Shown: positions 51,293 to 60,885, counted from the stretch's first letter. The stretch: DNA of 64,000 bases from Planotetraspora phitsanulokensis (GCF_016863295.1 NZ_BOOP01000022.1:124001-188000), one strand, 5' to 3'. Translations and numbers: made by a program. Notes: generated from the sequence alone by a model not told the origin.

Positions 51293-51982
51293 ATGCCCGG
51301 AGGCAGGCTGACCCACCAGGACCGCCGGCAGATCGCCGACGGCCTGGCGGAAGGGCTCACCTATACCGAGATCGCCGCCCGCCTGGACCGGCCGCTGTCC
51401 ACTGTCACGCGCGAGGTGGCCCGCAACGGCGGACCCGAGGGCTACCGGGCCGACCAGGCGCACGAGGCCACCCGGGAACGCGCCAAGAGGAGCCAGCCTG
51501 CCCCTGGGGAACGCGACGTCGAGGCGGTCGACGCCGTGGAGGAGCAGTTCACCGAGATCATGGTCAGCACCGGTCTGTCGCGGATGACCGCCCGCGTGCT
51601 CGCCAGCCTCTACCTCACCGACAGCGGCAGCCTTACCGCCGCCGAACTCACCCGGCACCTCCAGGTCAGCCCGGCCTCCGTCTCCAAGGCCATCGGCGAG
51701 CTCGAACAGCAGGAGATGGTCCGCCGCGAACGCGACCCGCGCCGGCGCCGCGACCGCTACATCATCGACGCCGACGCGCTCTTCCGCGCCTGGATGGCCG
51801 GCGCTCGCCAGAACGCCCTGCTGGCCGACTTCGCCCGCGGGGCGGCTGAGACCCTCGGGGCCGCCTCGCCCGCCGGGGGCCGGCTGCGGGACGTCGGCGA
51901 CTTCTTCGACCACGTCGGCCAGGCCATGCTGCAGGCGGCCGAGCAGTGGCGCGAGGCCTACAACGCCAAGCAAGAGCTGTGA
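51293..51982 (+). CDS. GbsR/MarR-like regulator with extra N-terminal helix-turn-helix
   Basis: 229 residues. The first 45 residues (LTHQDRRQIADGLAEGLTYTEIAARLDRPLSTVTREVARNGG) are a helix-turn-helix of the kind found in IS30 transposases. They are followed by a MarR/GbsR-type winged helix (about 95-165: MTARVLASLYLTDSGSLTAAELTRHLQVSPASVSKAIGELEQQEMV, then RDPRRRRDRY) and a helical C-terminus. Two DNA-binding domains in one chain is notable. Divergent from the ABC/membrane-protein genes and flanked by repeated TTGCA sites, it is probably their repressor. Confidence 0.88.
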   Translation: MPGGRLTHQDRRQIADGLAEGLTYTEIAARLDRPLSTVTREVARNGGPEGYRADQAHEATRERAKRSQPAPGERDVEAVDAVEEQFTEIMVSTGLSRMTARVLASLYLTDSGSLTAAELTRHLQVSPASVSKAIGELEQQEMVRRERDPRRRRDRYIIDADALFRAWMAGARQNALLADFARGAAETLGAASPAGGRLRDVGDFFDHVGQAMLQAAEQWREAYNAKQEL

Positions 51983-52182
51983 ACGGCCGGTTCGGCTTCA
52001 TCGGGTGTTGTGACCAGACATGATCATCGGTTCGTTCGTAGTCCGAACCACTCCCGATCACCGTTCCCGCTGTCACCCGATCGCAAGGATGATCCGTACA
52101 GACGGCATCGCTGTGGCGGCGAGATGCTGGAAGCCGATCTTCGGCGAGCCGTTGGTGGGAAGGCTTTCCGGCCCACCGAGAC

Positions 52183-52301
52183 CCCGGACAGCAAGAAGGG
52201 GCCGACTTGGATGGGGTCGGCCCCTGCTGCTTACTGCCTCAACCAGGCGCGGAGGATAGGAGATTCGAACTCCTGAGGGGTTGCCCCCAACACGCTTTCC
52301 A
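52183..52301 (-). repeat. Right 119-bp direct repeat within tRNA-Ser(GGA) and its terminator
   Basis: The partner of 48192-48310. Its right edge lies in the anticodon loop of the intact tRNA gene (loop 52296-52302), its left edge about 14 bases past the terminator stem. Confidence 0.9.
52197..52225 (-). terminator. Terminator of tRNA-Ser(GGA)
   Basis: A 10-base perfect stem (AGGGGCCGAC with GTCGGCCCCT) around a 9-base loop, 25 bases beyond the tRNA 3' end on the minus strand, followed there by TCTTGCT. The same hairpin is present in the left repeat at 48206-48234. Confidence 0.8.
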
Positions 52302-52335
52302 AGCGTGCGCCCTAGGCCAACTAGGCGAATCCTCC
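52250..52335 (-). tRNA. tRNA-Ser(GGA)
   Basis: An intact serine-type cloverleaf: acceptor GGAGGAT/ATCCTCC, discriminator G, anticodon stem CACGC/GCGTG with loop TTGGAAA (anticodon GGA at 52298-52300, reads UCC), long variable arm TGGGGGCAACCCCTC and T-arm AGGAG-TTCGAAT-CTCCT. CCA is not encoded, unlike in tRNA-Ser(CGA). Its 3' half is duplicated at 48192-48310. Confidence 0.95.
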
Positions 52336-52432
52336 GTCGAACAGCTTAGCGGACGTTCAGCTGTGTGGTGACCGTGGTTTTCGCGGGATTTCACGGCCTG
52401 CGCACACGCCCGGAGTGGTTAGACTGTGGCTC

Positions 52433-52522
52433 GGACCCCTCGCGCGGCGTCATCCTGTGAACCTCCCCAGGGCCGGAAGGCAGCAAGGATAAGCGGGCTC
52501 TGGCGGGTGCGCGAGGGGTTCT
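52433..52522 (+). ncRNA. ffs: Signal recognition particle RNA (4.5S-type)
   Basis: Carries the universal SRP domain IV signature (GTGAACC, CCAGGGCCGGAAGGCAGCAAGG). The ends pair as GACCCCTCGCGC with GCGCGAGGGGTTC, closing one long hairpin of about 90 bases, and TTTT follows. It binds Ffh to target membrane proteins. Its place between tRNA-Ser and dnaX is conserved in actinobacteria. Confidence 0.95.
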
Positions 52523-52570
52523 TTTCAGTTAGCGGGACCGCCCGCCGGGTTGAACCCCCGAGGAGACGGC

Positions 52571-55030
52571 ATGAGCCTTGCGCTGTACCGCAAGTACAGG
52601 CCCGGGACGTTCGCCGAGGTCAAGGGGCAAGAACACGTAACGGAGCCGCTGCGCCAGGCGCTGCGCAGCGGTCGGATCAACCACGCCTACCTGTTCAGCG
52701 GTCCTCGCGGTTGCGGCAAGACCTCCAGCGCCCGCATCCTCGCCCGGTCTCTGAACTGCGAGAAGGGCCCCACGCCCGATCCGTGCGGCGAGTGCGAATC
52801 CTGCGTCGCCCTCGCCCCCACCGGGCCCGGTCACCTCGACGTCATCGAGATCGACGCCGCCTCCCACGGTGGTGTGGACGACGCCCGCGACCTTCGTGAG
52901 CGGGCCTTCTTCGCCCCGGTCGCCGCGCGTTTCAAGATCTACATCATCGACGAGGCCCACATGGTCACGCGTGAGGGCTTCAACGCGCTCCTCAAGCTCG
53001 TCGAAGAGCCTCCGCCGCACCTGAAGTTCGTCTTCGCGACCACCGAGCCGGAGAAGGTCATCGGGACGATCAAGTCCCGCACCCACCACTATCCCTTCCG
53101 GCTCATGCCGCCGACCACGCTCCGGCAGCTCATGGAGGAGATCCTCGACTCGGAGGCGGTGCCGTACGAACAGGCCGCGCTGCCGTTGGTGGTCCGCGCG
53201 GGGGCGGGGTCGGCCCGAGACTCCCTCTCGATCCTCGATCAGCTCCTGGCGGGGGCCGACGAGGGGGGAATCACCTACCAGCGTGCGGTCTCCCTGCTCG
53301 GCTACACCGACGGGGGCCTGCTCGACGAGGTGATCGACGCCTTCGCCAAGCACGACGGCGCGCAGGTCTTCCAGACGCTGAACCGCGTCATCGAGGGGGG
53401 ACACGACCCCCGGCGCTTCGCCATGGACCTGCTGGAGCGTTTCCGCGACCTGGTGATCCTCGCGAACGTCCCCGAGGCCGCGGGCAACGGCCTTCTCGAC
53501 CGTCCCGCCGACGAACTGGCGAGTCTGCAGGCCCAGGCCGCCTCGATGGGGCCGGCCGAGCTGACCCGGGCCGCCGAGGTCTTCAACGCCGGGCTGACCG
53601 AGATGCGCGGGGCGACGTCCCCTCGGCTGCTCCTCGAGTTGATGTGCGCCCGCGTCCTGCTGCCCGCCGTCGACCACGGCGAGACCGCGCTGCTCACGCG
53701 CCTCGAACGTCTCGAGCGCGGCGGAGTGTCCGCGGCGGCCTTCGCCGCACCGGTCGCCCAGCCGGCTGTGCCGCAGGTGCCCGTCCAGACCCATCCCCAG
53801 GCCGCCCCGCCCGCCCCGGCTCCGCGACCTGAGCCCTCCGCTCCGGCCATGTCGGTCCCGGTTGCGGTGGCCGCCGGTGCGGAGCCGTCCGCCGTTCAGG
53901 GCGCCGACGACTGGCCGGCGCCCGCGGGACCGGCCACCCAGGCGGCGGCGCCCGAGTCCGCGCAGGCCGGGCCCGATCCCGTCGGCGGTGCCGGGGGGCC
54001 GGTGCATCAGGCCTGGCCGCGGGTCCTGGAAGCGATCAAGAACAGGCAGCGGGTCGCCTGGATGATCCTCAACGCCCAGGGCCGGTTGCTGGGGGTCGAG
54101 GGCAACGTCGTCACCGTGGGCTTCGAGAAGCCGGGCGACGTCCAGGGATTCCTCAAGGGCAAGCGCGACGAGGTGGTGGCCGCGGCGCTCGGGGACGTGC
54201 TCGGCGGCAAGTGGCGCGTCGACGTGGTCGTCGGCGGCGCCGGTCCCAGCGGCGGCATGGGTGCGCGCGGTCCCGCGGGCCCGTCCGGTGGAAGCGGCCC
54301 GGCGGGCGGCTCCGGAGCGCCCAACGGCCATGGCCCAGGACCGGGCACCGGATCTCCCGCGAGCGGGCCGGCGGACGGCGGGACGGCGGGAGGCCAGGAG
54401 CCGGAGGCGCGAGGGTCCGGTCCGGCCTCCGCGGTGTCGCCGGATACGGCCGCTGGCCAGGACGCCGCCCCGGCCGGCGCATCCGCGAACAGCCCGGCAC
54501 AGAGCGGCCAAGGGCAGAACGGTTCGGCACAGAACGGTTCGGCGCAGAACGGCGCGGCAGAGAACGGCTCAGGGCAGAACGGCTCAGGGCAGAACGGTTC
54601 CGGGCAGAACGGTTCCGGGCAGAACGGTTCCGGGCAGAACGGCTCGGGCGCGACGCGCCGGGCGCAGGCCACCCGGAACGGGGCGAGCCAGGCCGCCTCC
54701 GGTTCGGCCGGGGTGACCGACGAGTCCTGGCCGGACGAGCCGTCTGACGACGACGAGGGCCCGGGAATGGCCATGGCCGGCGCGAGAGGCGGCCGGGTGT
54801 CCAGCCCCGGCCTGGCCGCCGCGAAGTCGGCCGCGAGAGCCGCCGCTCAGGCGGGACCCCGCCAGGCGTGGCCCGAGTCGGTGCCGAGCCGCAAAGGCGC
54901 GTCCGCGTCCGAGGCCGACGACGTCGACCCGTTGAACGACGCCAACGCCGAGGCGAGCGAGCTCAGCGGCATGGCGCTCATCCAGCGTGAGCTCGGCGGC
55001 CGGATCATCGAGGAGATCGACCACTCCTGA
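52571..55030 (+). CDS. dnaX: DNA polymerase III gamma/tau subunit
   Basis: 819 residues from MSLALYRKYRPGTF, with GGAG upstream. The AAA+ clamp-loader part (about 1-370) has Walker A GPRGCGKTS (45-53), the zinc module CEKGPTPDPCGECESC, Walker B IYIIDEAHM and the sensor motif GSARDSLSILDQ. A Pro/Ala-rich linker leads to a tau-like domain (VLEAIKNRQRVAWMILNAQGRLLGVEGNVVTVGFEKPGDV) and a very long disordered Gly/Ser/Asn/Gln tail that includes a nine-unit QNGSG-like repeat. I see no A-rich slippery site of the kind that makes gamma in E. coli. Confidence 0.95.
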   Translation: MSLALYRKYRPGTFAEVKGQEHVTEPLRQALRSGRINHAYLFSGPRGCGKTSSARILARSLNCEKGPTPDPCGECESCVALAPTGPGHLDVIEIDAASHGGVDDARDLRERAFFAPVAARFKIYIIDEAHMVTREGFNALLKLVEEPPPHLKFVFATTEPEKVIGTIKSRTHHYPFRLMPPTTLRQLMEEILDSEAVPYEQAALPLVVRAGAGSARDSLSILDQLLAGADEGGITYQRAVSLLGYTDGGLLDEVIDAFAKHDGAQVFQTLNRVIEGGHDPRRFAMDLLERFRDLVILANVPEAAGNGLLDRPADELASLQAQAASMGPAELTRAAEVFNAGLTEMRGATSPRLLLELMCARVLLPAVDHGETALLTRLERLERGGVSAAAFAAPVAQPAVPQVPVQTHPQAAPPAPAPRPEPSAPAMSVPVAVAAGAEPSAVQGADDWPAPAGPATQAAAPESAQAGPDPVGGAGGPVHQAWPRVLEAIKNRQRVAWMILNAQGRLLGVEGNVVTVGFEKPGDVQGFLKGKRDEVVAAALGDVLGGKWRVDVVVGGAGPSGGMGARGPAGPSGGSGPAGGSGAPNGHGPGPGTGSPASGPADGGTAGGQEPEARGSGPASAVSPDTAAGQDAAPAGASANSPAQSGQGQNGSAQNGSAQNGAAENGSGQNGSGQNGSGQNGSGQNGSGQNGSGATRRAQATRNGASQAASGSAGVTDESWPDEPSDDDEGPGMAMAGARGGRVSSPGLAAAKSAARAAAQAGPRQAWPESVPSRKGASASEADDVDPLNDANAEASELSGMALIQRELGGRIIEEIDHS
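54515..54649 (+). repeat. Nine 15-base tandem units in the dnaX tail
   Basis: Units of the form CAGAACGGNTCNGGN encode QNGSA, QNGSA, QNGAA, ENGSG and five QNGSG in a row. The DNA units differ slightly, the last ones being most alike, which suggests recent expansion by slippage. The reading frame is kept. Confidence 0.9.
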
Positions 55031-55036
55031 CGGGGG

Positions 55037-56446
55037 TCACTCGTCGAGGCTGAGCCGTACCGACGCGGCGGCGTGGCGCTCGTCCCATTCCGGAAGCGCC
55101 GACACGAGGCGTTCGAGCACCTCGACGTCGTCGTGCCCGGTCGTGGTCTGGGCGTAGGTCCACAGGTCGTCGATCGTGCCCCTCGTCAGCAGTCCGATGC
55201 GGACCCGGGCCTCCAGCTCGTCTCGCGTCTGCCGGATGGCCGGGGCCTCCGAACGGGGAAGCAGCGGCCCCTGATACTGGCGGGCGACGGTCGCGAGGTC
55301 GCCGGCCGCGAGCGCCTGCCGTACGGTCAGGAAATCCCCGGAGACCTCGCAGGTCAGCCTGTACGGCTTGGCGGCGATGGCCCTGGTCAGCTGGGACCGG
55401 AGGCGGTGGATCTCGGCCCGGATCGTCACCGGGTTGCCGTCGTCGCCGTACAGCAGGTAGGAGAGTCTCTCGGCGGTCAGGCCGCGCGGGTGGCAGGCCA
55501 GCAGCGTGAGGATCTCCGCGTGCCTGAGCGACAGCGGGACCCGGATGCCGTCGAGGTAGGCGAAGGGGTGGTCGGCCCCGAGCAGGTTCAGCGTGAGCCG
55601 GGGGACGGGGGACGAGTCCAGGGTGTGGAGCCGGTAGGCGTCCCCGAGAGGCTCGAGGAGGACGACGCGGCCGTCCGGCAGCACCATCCGGTCGCCGTGG
55701 TCGGGAAGCCGCACCCGCGCCCCGAGCCGCCGGTCGCCGGCGATGATCCGGCCGGTCAGGGTGACGAGAGTGCCGGAGCGGCCGGGGCGGTGGTAGCGCG
55801 CACGCAGCCGCTCGTCGTGCTCGCGCATCCACAACATGAGATGGCTCTCCGCCAGACGGGCCGCAGCGGCGACCAGGGCGACGGACGCGGGGTGGAGGGC
55901 GCGGGAGGTCCCGGTGATGTCGAGGCAGCCGAGCACGCCGCCCGAGTCGGGGTCGACGACGGGCGCGCCGGCGCAGGACCAGTCGTGCAGCGCGAGGGCC
56001 AGATGCTCGGCCGCGTAGACGTGCGCCGGCTTCTTCATGGCCAGCGCCGTGCCGATGCCGTTGGTGCCCACCGCCTGCTCCGACCAGTGGAAGCCGTCGG
56101 CCAGGCCGATCGTGTCGGCCTTCCTGCGGACCTGGTGGTGTCCCTCGCGCCACAGGACCAGGCCGTCGGCGTCGGTGATCACCATGATGTGCGCGGCCTC
56201 GTCGGCGATCTGCACCAGCGTGTGGCGGAGCATCGGGAGCAGCCGGCTCATCGGGTGGCTCGCCCGCGCGTCGCCGATCTCGTCGGTGTCGTAGACCAGT
56301 GGGGCCGCGTGCCGGTCGGGATCGATGCCGGCGTCGAGGGACCGGCGCCAGGACTCCAAGATGACCTTGCGCGGCCCGTCTTCGCCGGTGCGGTCACCCC
56401 TCATCACCGCCTCGTGGAACCGGCGGACTGACAGGTCCGGCATCAA
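55037..56446 (-). CDS. GAF-domain transcription regulator (AcoR-like without the AAA+ domain)
   Basis: 469 residues. The N-terminal part (VILESWRRSLDAGIDPD, then the GAF region about 60-215 with SEQAVGTNGIGTALAMKKPAHVYAAEHL and GVLGCLDITGTSRALHP) matches sigma-54-activator-type sensors, but no ATPase domain follows. Instead the C-terminal half has a winged-helix-like region (PLSLRHAEILTLLACHPRGLTAERLSYLLYGDDGNPVTIRAEIHRLRSQL). This arrangement is common in actinobacteria beside aldehyde or alcohol dehydrogenase genes; none is adjacent here. It converges on dnaX. Confidence 0.85.
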   Translation of the reverse strand: MMPDLSVRRFHEAVMRGDRTGEDGPRKVILESWRRSLDAGIDPDRHAAPLVYDTDEIGDARASHPMSRLLPMLRHTLVQIADEAAHIMVITDADGLVLWREGHHQVRRKADTIGLADGFHWSEQAVGTNGIGTALAMKKPAHVYAAEHLALALHDWSCAGAPVVDPDSGGVLGCLDITGTSRALHPASVALVAAAARLAESHLMLWMREHDERLRARYHRPGRSGTLVTLTGRIIAGDRRLGARVRLPDHGDRMVLPDGRVVLLEPLGDAYRLHTLDSSPVPRLTLNLLGADHPFAYLDGIRVPLSLRHAEILTLLACHPRGLTAERLSYLLYGDDGNPVTIRAEIHRLRSQLTRAIAAKPYRLTCEVSGDFLTVRQALAAGDLATVARQYQGPLLPRSEAPAIRQTRDELEARVRIGLLTRGTIDDLWTYAQTTTGHDDVEVLERLVSALPEWDERHAAASVRLSLDE

Positions 56447-56963
56447 GCACCCCCGGGTCTGTCGGGTGAAGCGTATGGAGGACGTCTCGACAACTGCCTA
56501 ACATCCGAGACGGCATTTGCCAATCTCCAGGAGTAACCATTTGATCGCAACCTGTATGCAACGTAAGGCCGGTTACGTTTCTCTCGTCACGTCGGACGGC
56601 GACGACCAGGCGTGATGGGAAGGGCGACTCCCTGCCGCTGGAGGGGGGACGGGAATCGGCCGGACCAGGATTCCGCATGGATGGGAACTGTGGGGGTAGC
56701 GCGGTTCCCATCCATGCGGTTCCTTCTGTCATTTCCGGTTAATGCCTCTTTTCCCGTTCATCGAACCTGTGGGGCGAGGCTGCCGAGAGGCCCGGTTGGC
56801 GCGCGTGTTGCGTACCCCTGCCTGCGCCTACGGCTCTTGACCTTCGTTTGTGATTGCGCTGCCGATTGCGGGGAACACGCAGGCGCGCCAGTGCCAGAAC
56901 GGCCGCGAACCCCGTAGGCTCGTCGCGACGAACACGTCGCAGGACGCTGAGGAGCGCACGATT
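56447..56963. other. 517-base intergenic region with a large inverted repeat
   Basis: No gene is supported here. The main structure is a perfect 16-base inverted repeat, CCGCATGGATGGGAAC (56673-56688) and its complement (56704-56719), around a 15-base loop. It sits midway between the divergent GAF regulator and ybaB genes, lacks a T-tract, and could be a regulator site or an RNA hairpin. The part before ybaB (56830-56960) is less GC-rich and probably holds its promoter. Confidence 0.55.
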
Positions 56964-57311
56964 GTGAACCCAGGGGATGTCAACCTCCAGCAGTTGCTGG
57001 AGCAGGCTCAGCTGATGCAGCAGCAGCTCGTCTCCGCACAGCAGGAGCTCAGCGATGCGGAGGTCGAGGGCAGCGCGGGGGGCGGCCTCGTGGTCGCGAC
57101 CGTGAACGGCAGCGGCGAGTTGCTCGAGCTCGAGATCAGCCCGAACGCCATCGACGCGGGCGACCCGCAGGAGACCGCGGAGACGATCGCCGACCTCGTG
57201 CTCGCCGCCGTGCGAGACGCCGTCCGCGCGGCCGCGGAGCTGCAGCAGGAGAAACTCGGCCCGCTCGCACAGGGGCTCGGCGGTGGCCTCGGCCAGCTGC
57301 CGGGATTCTAG
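56964..57311 (+). CDS. YbaB/EbfC nucleoid-associated protein
   Basis: 115 residues from a GTG with GAGGAG upstream. The fold is typical: an N-terminal helix ([36 protein letters not shown]) and the core [22 protein letters not shown], with a short Gly-rich tail. It binds DNA as a dimer and lies directly before recR in nearly all bacteria, as here (5 bases). Confidence 0.95.
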   Translation: MNPGDVNLQQLLEQAQLMQQQLVSAQQELSDAEVEGSAGGGLVVATVNGSGELLELEISPNAIDAGDPQETAETIADLVLAAVRDAVRAAAELQQEKLGPLAQGLGGGLGQLPGF

Positions 57312-57316
57312 AAGCC

Positions 57317-57916
57317 ATGTACGAAGGGGTCGTCCAGAATCTGATCGACGAGCTCGGGCTGCTGCCCGGCGTCGGTCCCAAGAGCGCGCAGCGCATCGCC
57401 TTCCATCTGCTCGCCGCCGAGCCGGCGGATGTGAAGCGGCTTGCGCACGCGTTGCTCGAGGTCAAGGAGAAGGTCCGCTTCTGCCGGATCTGCGGCAACG
57501 TCGCCGCGGAGGCGGAGTGCCGGATCTGCCGGGACCAGCGGCGCGACCCGCATGTGATCTGTGTCGTCGAGGAGTCGAAAGACGTCGTGGCGGTCGAGAA
57601 GACCCGCGAGTTCCGTGGTCGCTACCACGTCCTCGGCGGGGCGATCAGCCCGATCGACGGCGTGGGTCCCGATGATCTGAAGATCCGCGAGCTGATGGCG
57701 CGCCTGGCCGACGGCCAGGTCACCGAACTGATCCTCGCGACCGACCCGAACCTCGAGGGCGAGGCGACGGCCACCTACCTGGCCAGGCTCGTCAAGCCCC
57801 TCGGGCTGAAAGTGACACGACTGGCCAGCGGTCTGCCTGTAGGCGGTGACCTCGAGTACGCCGACGAGGTCACCTTGGGCCGCGCTTTCGAAGGACGGAG
57901 GCTGCTGGATGTCTGA
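57317..57916 (+). CDS. recR: Recombination protein RecR
   Basis: 199 residues, full length. Helix-hairpin-helix ([18 protein letters not shown], about 14-31), four-cysteine zinc finger ([16 protein letters not shown]), Toprim domain ([15 protein letters not shown]) and the C-terminal motif [26 protein letters not shown]. It helps RecA load on gapped DNA in the RecFOR pathway. Overlaps the next gene by 8 bases. Confidence 0.97.
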   Translation: MYEGVVQNLIDELGLLPGVGPKSAQRIAFHLLAAEPADVKRLAHALLEVKEKVRFCRICGNVAAEAECRICRDQRRDPHVICVVEESKDVVAVEKTREFRGRYHVLGGAISPIDGVGPDDLKIRELMARLADGQVTELILATDPNLEGEATATYLARLVKPLGLKVTRLASGLPVGGDLEYADEVTLGRAFEGRRLLDV

Positions 57917-58439
57917 AGAGCTGAACAACCTGGCCGAACGGGTTGCCGGACACGCCCAGAACTACATCGACGGGCTGACCCGCCTGGCGGGCGGCGAGGG
58001 CGGCGACGCCATCCTGCCCCTGCTCCTGGTGGAGGTGGCGCAGGTCAGTCTCGCGGGCACCCAGCTCGGAGCCATGGAGGACGTGATCCTCAAGGGCAAC
58101 GTCGAGCCCGCGCTGAGCGACGACCCCGACATCGACCCGCTCCGTACGGCTCTCGCCACGCGCCTCGGGCCGGTGGACGACTACGCCGAGGTGTTCGACC
58201 CGTACAAGGACACGGGCGTCACGCCGTACCGGCTGTCGGACGACCTGTCCGCGGTCGCGGCCGACCTGATCCACGGGCTGCGGCACTACTGGGCGGGCCG
58301 GCCGCTCGAGGCGCTGTGGTGGTGGCAGTACTCCTACTTCAACACGTGGGGGAATCACGCGGGCGCCGCGCTGCGCGCACTGCACGCGCTGGTCGCGCAC
58401 ACCCGTCTGGACGTGGTCGAGGAGAGCACGGTCGTCTGA
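57909..58439 (+). CDS. DUF5063 family protein
   Basis: 176 residues from the ATG overlapping recR. Predicted mostly helical and acidic, with [31 protein letters not shown] and [33 protein letters not shown]. The family follows recR in many actinobacteria, pointing to a linked but unknown role. No catalytic motif is recognised. Confidence 0.85.
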   Translation: MSEELNNLAERVAGHAQNYIDGLTRLAGGEGGDAILPLLLVEVAQVSLAGTQLGAMEDVILKGNVEPALSDDPDIDPLRTALATRLGPVDDYAEVFDPYKDTGVTPYRLSDDLSAVAADLIHGLRHYWAGRPLEALWWWQYSYFNTWGNHAGAALRALHALVAHTRLDVVEESTVV

Positions 58440-58526
58440 TCGTCCATATGCTGATCTCGTCTGATCGGGTTTTGGGACCCCCAAGTACACTGTGAGCTCC
58501 ACGTCCTGATTCGTTCGGAGATTCCT

Positions 58527-59801
58527 GTGGCGCTCGTTGTCCAGAAATACGGTGGTTCCTCCGTCGCCGACGCCGCCTGCATCAAGCGGGTCGCCCAGCG
58601 GATCGTGGCGACGAAAAAAGCCGGCAACGACGTCGTCGTGATCGTCTCCGCGATGGGCGACACCACCGACGAACTCCTCGAGCTGGCCAAGCAGGTGTCC
58701 CCGCTGCCTCCGGGCCGCGAACTCGACATGCTGCTCACCTCCGGAGAGCGGATCTCGATGGCGCTGCTGGCGATGGCGATCGCCAACCTGGGTCAGGAGG
58801 CGCGCAGCTTCACCGGATCCCAGGCGGGTGTCATCACCGACTCCTCGCACGGCAAGGCGCGCATCATCGACGTGACGCCCGGCCGGATCAGGGGGGCCCT
58901 CGACGCCGGGCAGATCGCGATCGTGGCCGGATTCCAGGGCGTGTCCCAGGACACCAAGGACATCACGACACTCGGCCGGGGCGGCTCGGACACCACCGCC
59001 GTCGCCCTGGCGGCCGCGCTCGGCGCGGACGTGTGCGAGATCTACACCGACGTGGACGGCATCTTCACCGCCGACCCGCGCATCGTCAGAACGGCCCGCC
59101 AGATCCCGCGGATCTCCTACGAGGAGACGCTGGAGATGGCCGCCTGCGGCGCCAAGATCCTCCACCTGCGATGCGTGGAGTACGCGCGGCGGTTCGGCCT
59201 GCCGATTCACGTCAGAAGCTCGTTCAGCACCAGGGAAGGCACGTGGGTCGTCTCCGACCCCAAGATCGAAGGAACCGAGATGGAGCAGCCCATCATCTCC
59301 GGCGTCGCACACGACCGGAGCGAGGCCAAGATCACTGTGGTCGGCGTGCCGGACAAGGTCGGCGAGGCTGCGGCCATCTTCCGTACGCTGGCCGACGCCG
59401 AGATCAACATCGACATGATCGTCCAGAACGTCTCGGCCGCCGCCACCGGGCGGACGGACATCTCGTTCACGCTGCCGACCAACGACAGCCAGACGGCGCT
59501 CACCGCGCTGAACAAGATGCAGAGCCAGGTCGGCTTCGAGAAGCTGCTCTACGACGACCAGATCGGCAAGGTCTCGCTGATCGGCGCCGGGATGCGGTCG
59601 CACCCGGGCGTCACCGCCCAGTTCTTCGGCGCACTCGCCGACGCCGGGGTGAACATCGAGATGATCTCGACCTCCGAGATCCGCATCTCCGTCGTCGTCG
59701 GGCAGAACGATGTGGACTCGGCCGTCAACGCCGCGCACCGGGCGTTCGACCTCGACTCCGACCAGGTCGAGGCCGTGGTTTACGGAGGTACCGGACGATG
59801 A
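58527..59801 (+). CDS. lysC: Aspartate kinase
   Basis: 424 residues, GTG start. First step of lysine, threonine, methionine and diaminopimelate synthesis. The kinase domain begins [20 protein letters not shown] and has [32 protein letters not shown] (about 152-183); two ACT domains (about 265-420) with [16 protein letters not shown] and [18 protein letters not shown] bind feedback inhibitors. In this family an internal start often also yields the beta subunit made of the ACT half. Overlaps asd by four bases. Confidence 0.97.
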   Translation: MALVVQKYGGSSVADAACIKRVAQRIVATKKAGNDVVVIVSAMGDTTDELLELAKQVSPLPPGRELDMLLTSGERISMALLAMAIANLGQEARSFTGSQAGVITDSSHGKARIIDVTPGRIRGALDAGQIAIVAGFQGVSQDTKDITTLGRGGSDTTAVALAAALGADVCEIYTDVDGIFTADPRIVRTARQIPRISYEETLEMAACGAKILHLRCVEYARRFGLPIHVRSSFSTREGTWVVSDPKIEGTEMEQPIISGVAHDRSEAKITVVGVPDKVGEAAAIFRTLADAEINIDMIVQNVSAAATGRTDISFTLPTNDSQTALTALNKMQSQVGFEKLLYDDQIGKVSLIGAGMRSHPGVTAQFFGALADAGVNIEMISTSEIRISVVVGQNDVDSAVNAAHRAFDLDSDQVEAVVYGGTGR

Positions 59802-60868
59802 GCCGCAAGCCCACGCTGGCCGTGGTCGGTGCCACCGGAGCCGTCGGCACCGTCATGCTCGACATCCTGACCAACCGGTCCGACCTCTCCGAGGCGTACG
59901 GGGAGATCCGGCTGATCGCCTCTCCGCGCTCGGCGGGGAAGGTGCTCCAGGTCCGCGGTGAGGACGTCGTCGTCCAGGCGCTGGCCCCCGAGGCGTTCGA
60001 CGGGGTCGACATCGCGATGTTCGACGTGCCCGACGAGGTGTCCGCCGAGTGGGCGCCGATCGTCGCCTCGCGCGGCGCGGTCGCGGTGGACAACTCCGGC
60101 GCCTTCCGGATGGACCCCGACGTGCCGCTCGTGGTCCCCGAGTGCAACCCGGAGAAGGCGCTCGAGCGACCCAGGGGGATCATCGCCAACCCCAACTGCA
60201 CGACCTTGTCGATGATGGCCGCCATGGGCGCCCTGCATCGGCAGTACGGCCTGCGCGAACTGGTGGTCGCGTCATACCAGGCGGTCTCCGGAGCCGGGAT
60301 GATCGGCCCCGAGCGGCTCTACCAGGAGATCGAGGCCGTCGCGGGCGACCGGACGATGGGCACCGTCGCGGGTGACGTGCGCAAGGCCGTGCCCGACCTC
60401 GAGGGCTCGCCGTTCCCCGCTCCGCTGGTCCTCAACGTTGTGCCGTGGGCCGGCTCGCTCAAGGACGACGGCTGGTCGTCGGAGGAGCTCAAGGTCCGCA
60501 ACGAGTCGCGCAAGATCCTCGGCATTCCGGATCTGAAGGTGTCGGCGACCTGCGTCCGCGTTCCGGTCGTGACCACCCATTCGCTGGCGGTCCACGCGAC
60601 GTTCGAGCAGGAGATCACGGTGGAGGGCGCCCGGCAGGTGCTGGACGCCGCTCCGACCGTCGTGGTGCTGGACGACCCGGCGAACGGCGTCTTCCCGACT
60701 CCCGCCGACGTCGTGGGAACCGACCCGACCTACGTCGGCCGGATCCGCCAGGCGCTCGATTTCCCGAACACCCTGGATCTGTTCGTGTGCGGCGACAACC
60801 TCCGCAAGGGGGCGGCCCTGAACACCGCCGAAATCGCCGCCCTGGTAGCCGCCGAATTCTCGGCGTGA
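59798..60868 (+). CDS. asd: Aspartate-semialdehyde dehydrogenase
   Basis: 356 residues. Reduces aspartyl phosphate with NADPH, directly after LysC in the pathway and translationally coupled to it. NADP loop [13 protein letters not shown] (about 9-21), phosphate-binding DNSGAFRM, the catalytic cysteine in NPNCTTLSM (C134) and the C-terminal histidine region [17 protein letters not shown] hairpin follows the stop. Confidence 0.97.
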   Translation: MSRKPTLAVVGATGAVGTVMLDILTNRSDLSEAYGEIRLIASPRSAGKVLQVRGEDVVVQALAPEAFDGVDIAMFDVPDEVSAEWAPIVASRGAVAVDNSGAFRMDPDVPLVVPECNPEKALERPRGIIANPNCTTLSMMAAMGALHRQYGLRELVVASYQAVSGAGMIGPERLYQEIEAVAGDRTMGTVAGDVRKAVPDLEGSPFPAPLVLNVVPWAGSLKDDGWSSEELKVRNESRKILGIPDLKVSATCVRVPVVTTHSLAVHATFEQEITVEGARQVLDAAPTVVVLDDPANGVFPTPADVVGTDPTYVGRIRQALDFPNTLDLFVCGDNLRKGAALNTAEIAALVAAEFSA

Positions 60869-60885
60869 TCATGCAAAGATTCGCG

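Larger units (their letters stand above)
48192..52301. mobile_element. Candidate tRNA-Ser-integrated island, 3,991-bp unit, no integrase
   Basis: The segment is bounded by a 119-base direct repeat. The right copy (52183-52301) is the 3' half of an intact tRNA-Ser(GGA) plus its terminator; the left copy (48192-48310) is the same piece displaced and cut off in the anticodon loop. That is what integration at a tRNA 3' half leaves behind. Cargo: an ABC-2 exporter pair (ATPase frameshifted), a membrane protein and a regulator. No integrase, excisionase or transposase gene is visible, so it is either a decayed or hitchhiking element, or the product of an unequal duplication. Confidence 0.6.

Noticed and set aside
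54515-54649. Regular repeats considered as a CRISPR array
   Set aside because: Units are 15 bases with no spacers, in frame within dnaX, and no cas genes are near.
52571-55030. Programmed frameshift site in dnaX
   Set aside because: No A-rich slippery heptamer was seen; a tau-only product is the simpler reading.
57870-59738. A 622-codon minus-strand frame opposite lysC
   Set aside because: Antisense shadow of DUF5063 and aspartate kinase, both clearly coding on the plus strand.
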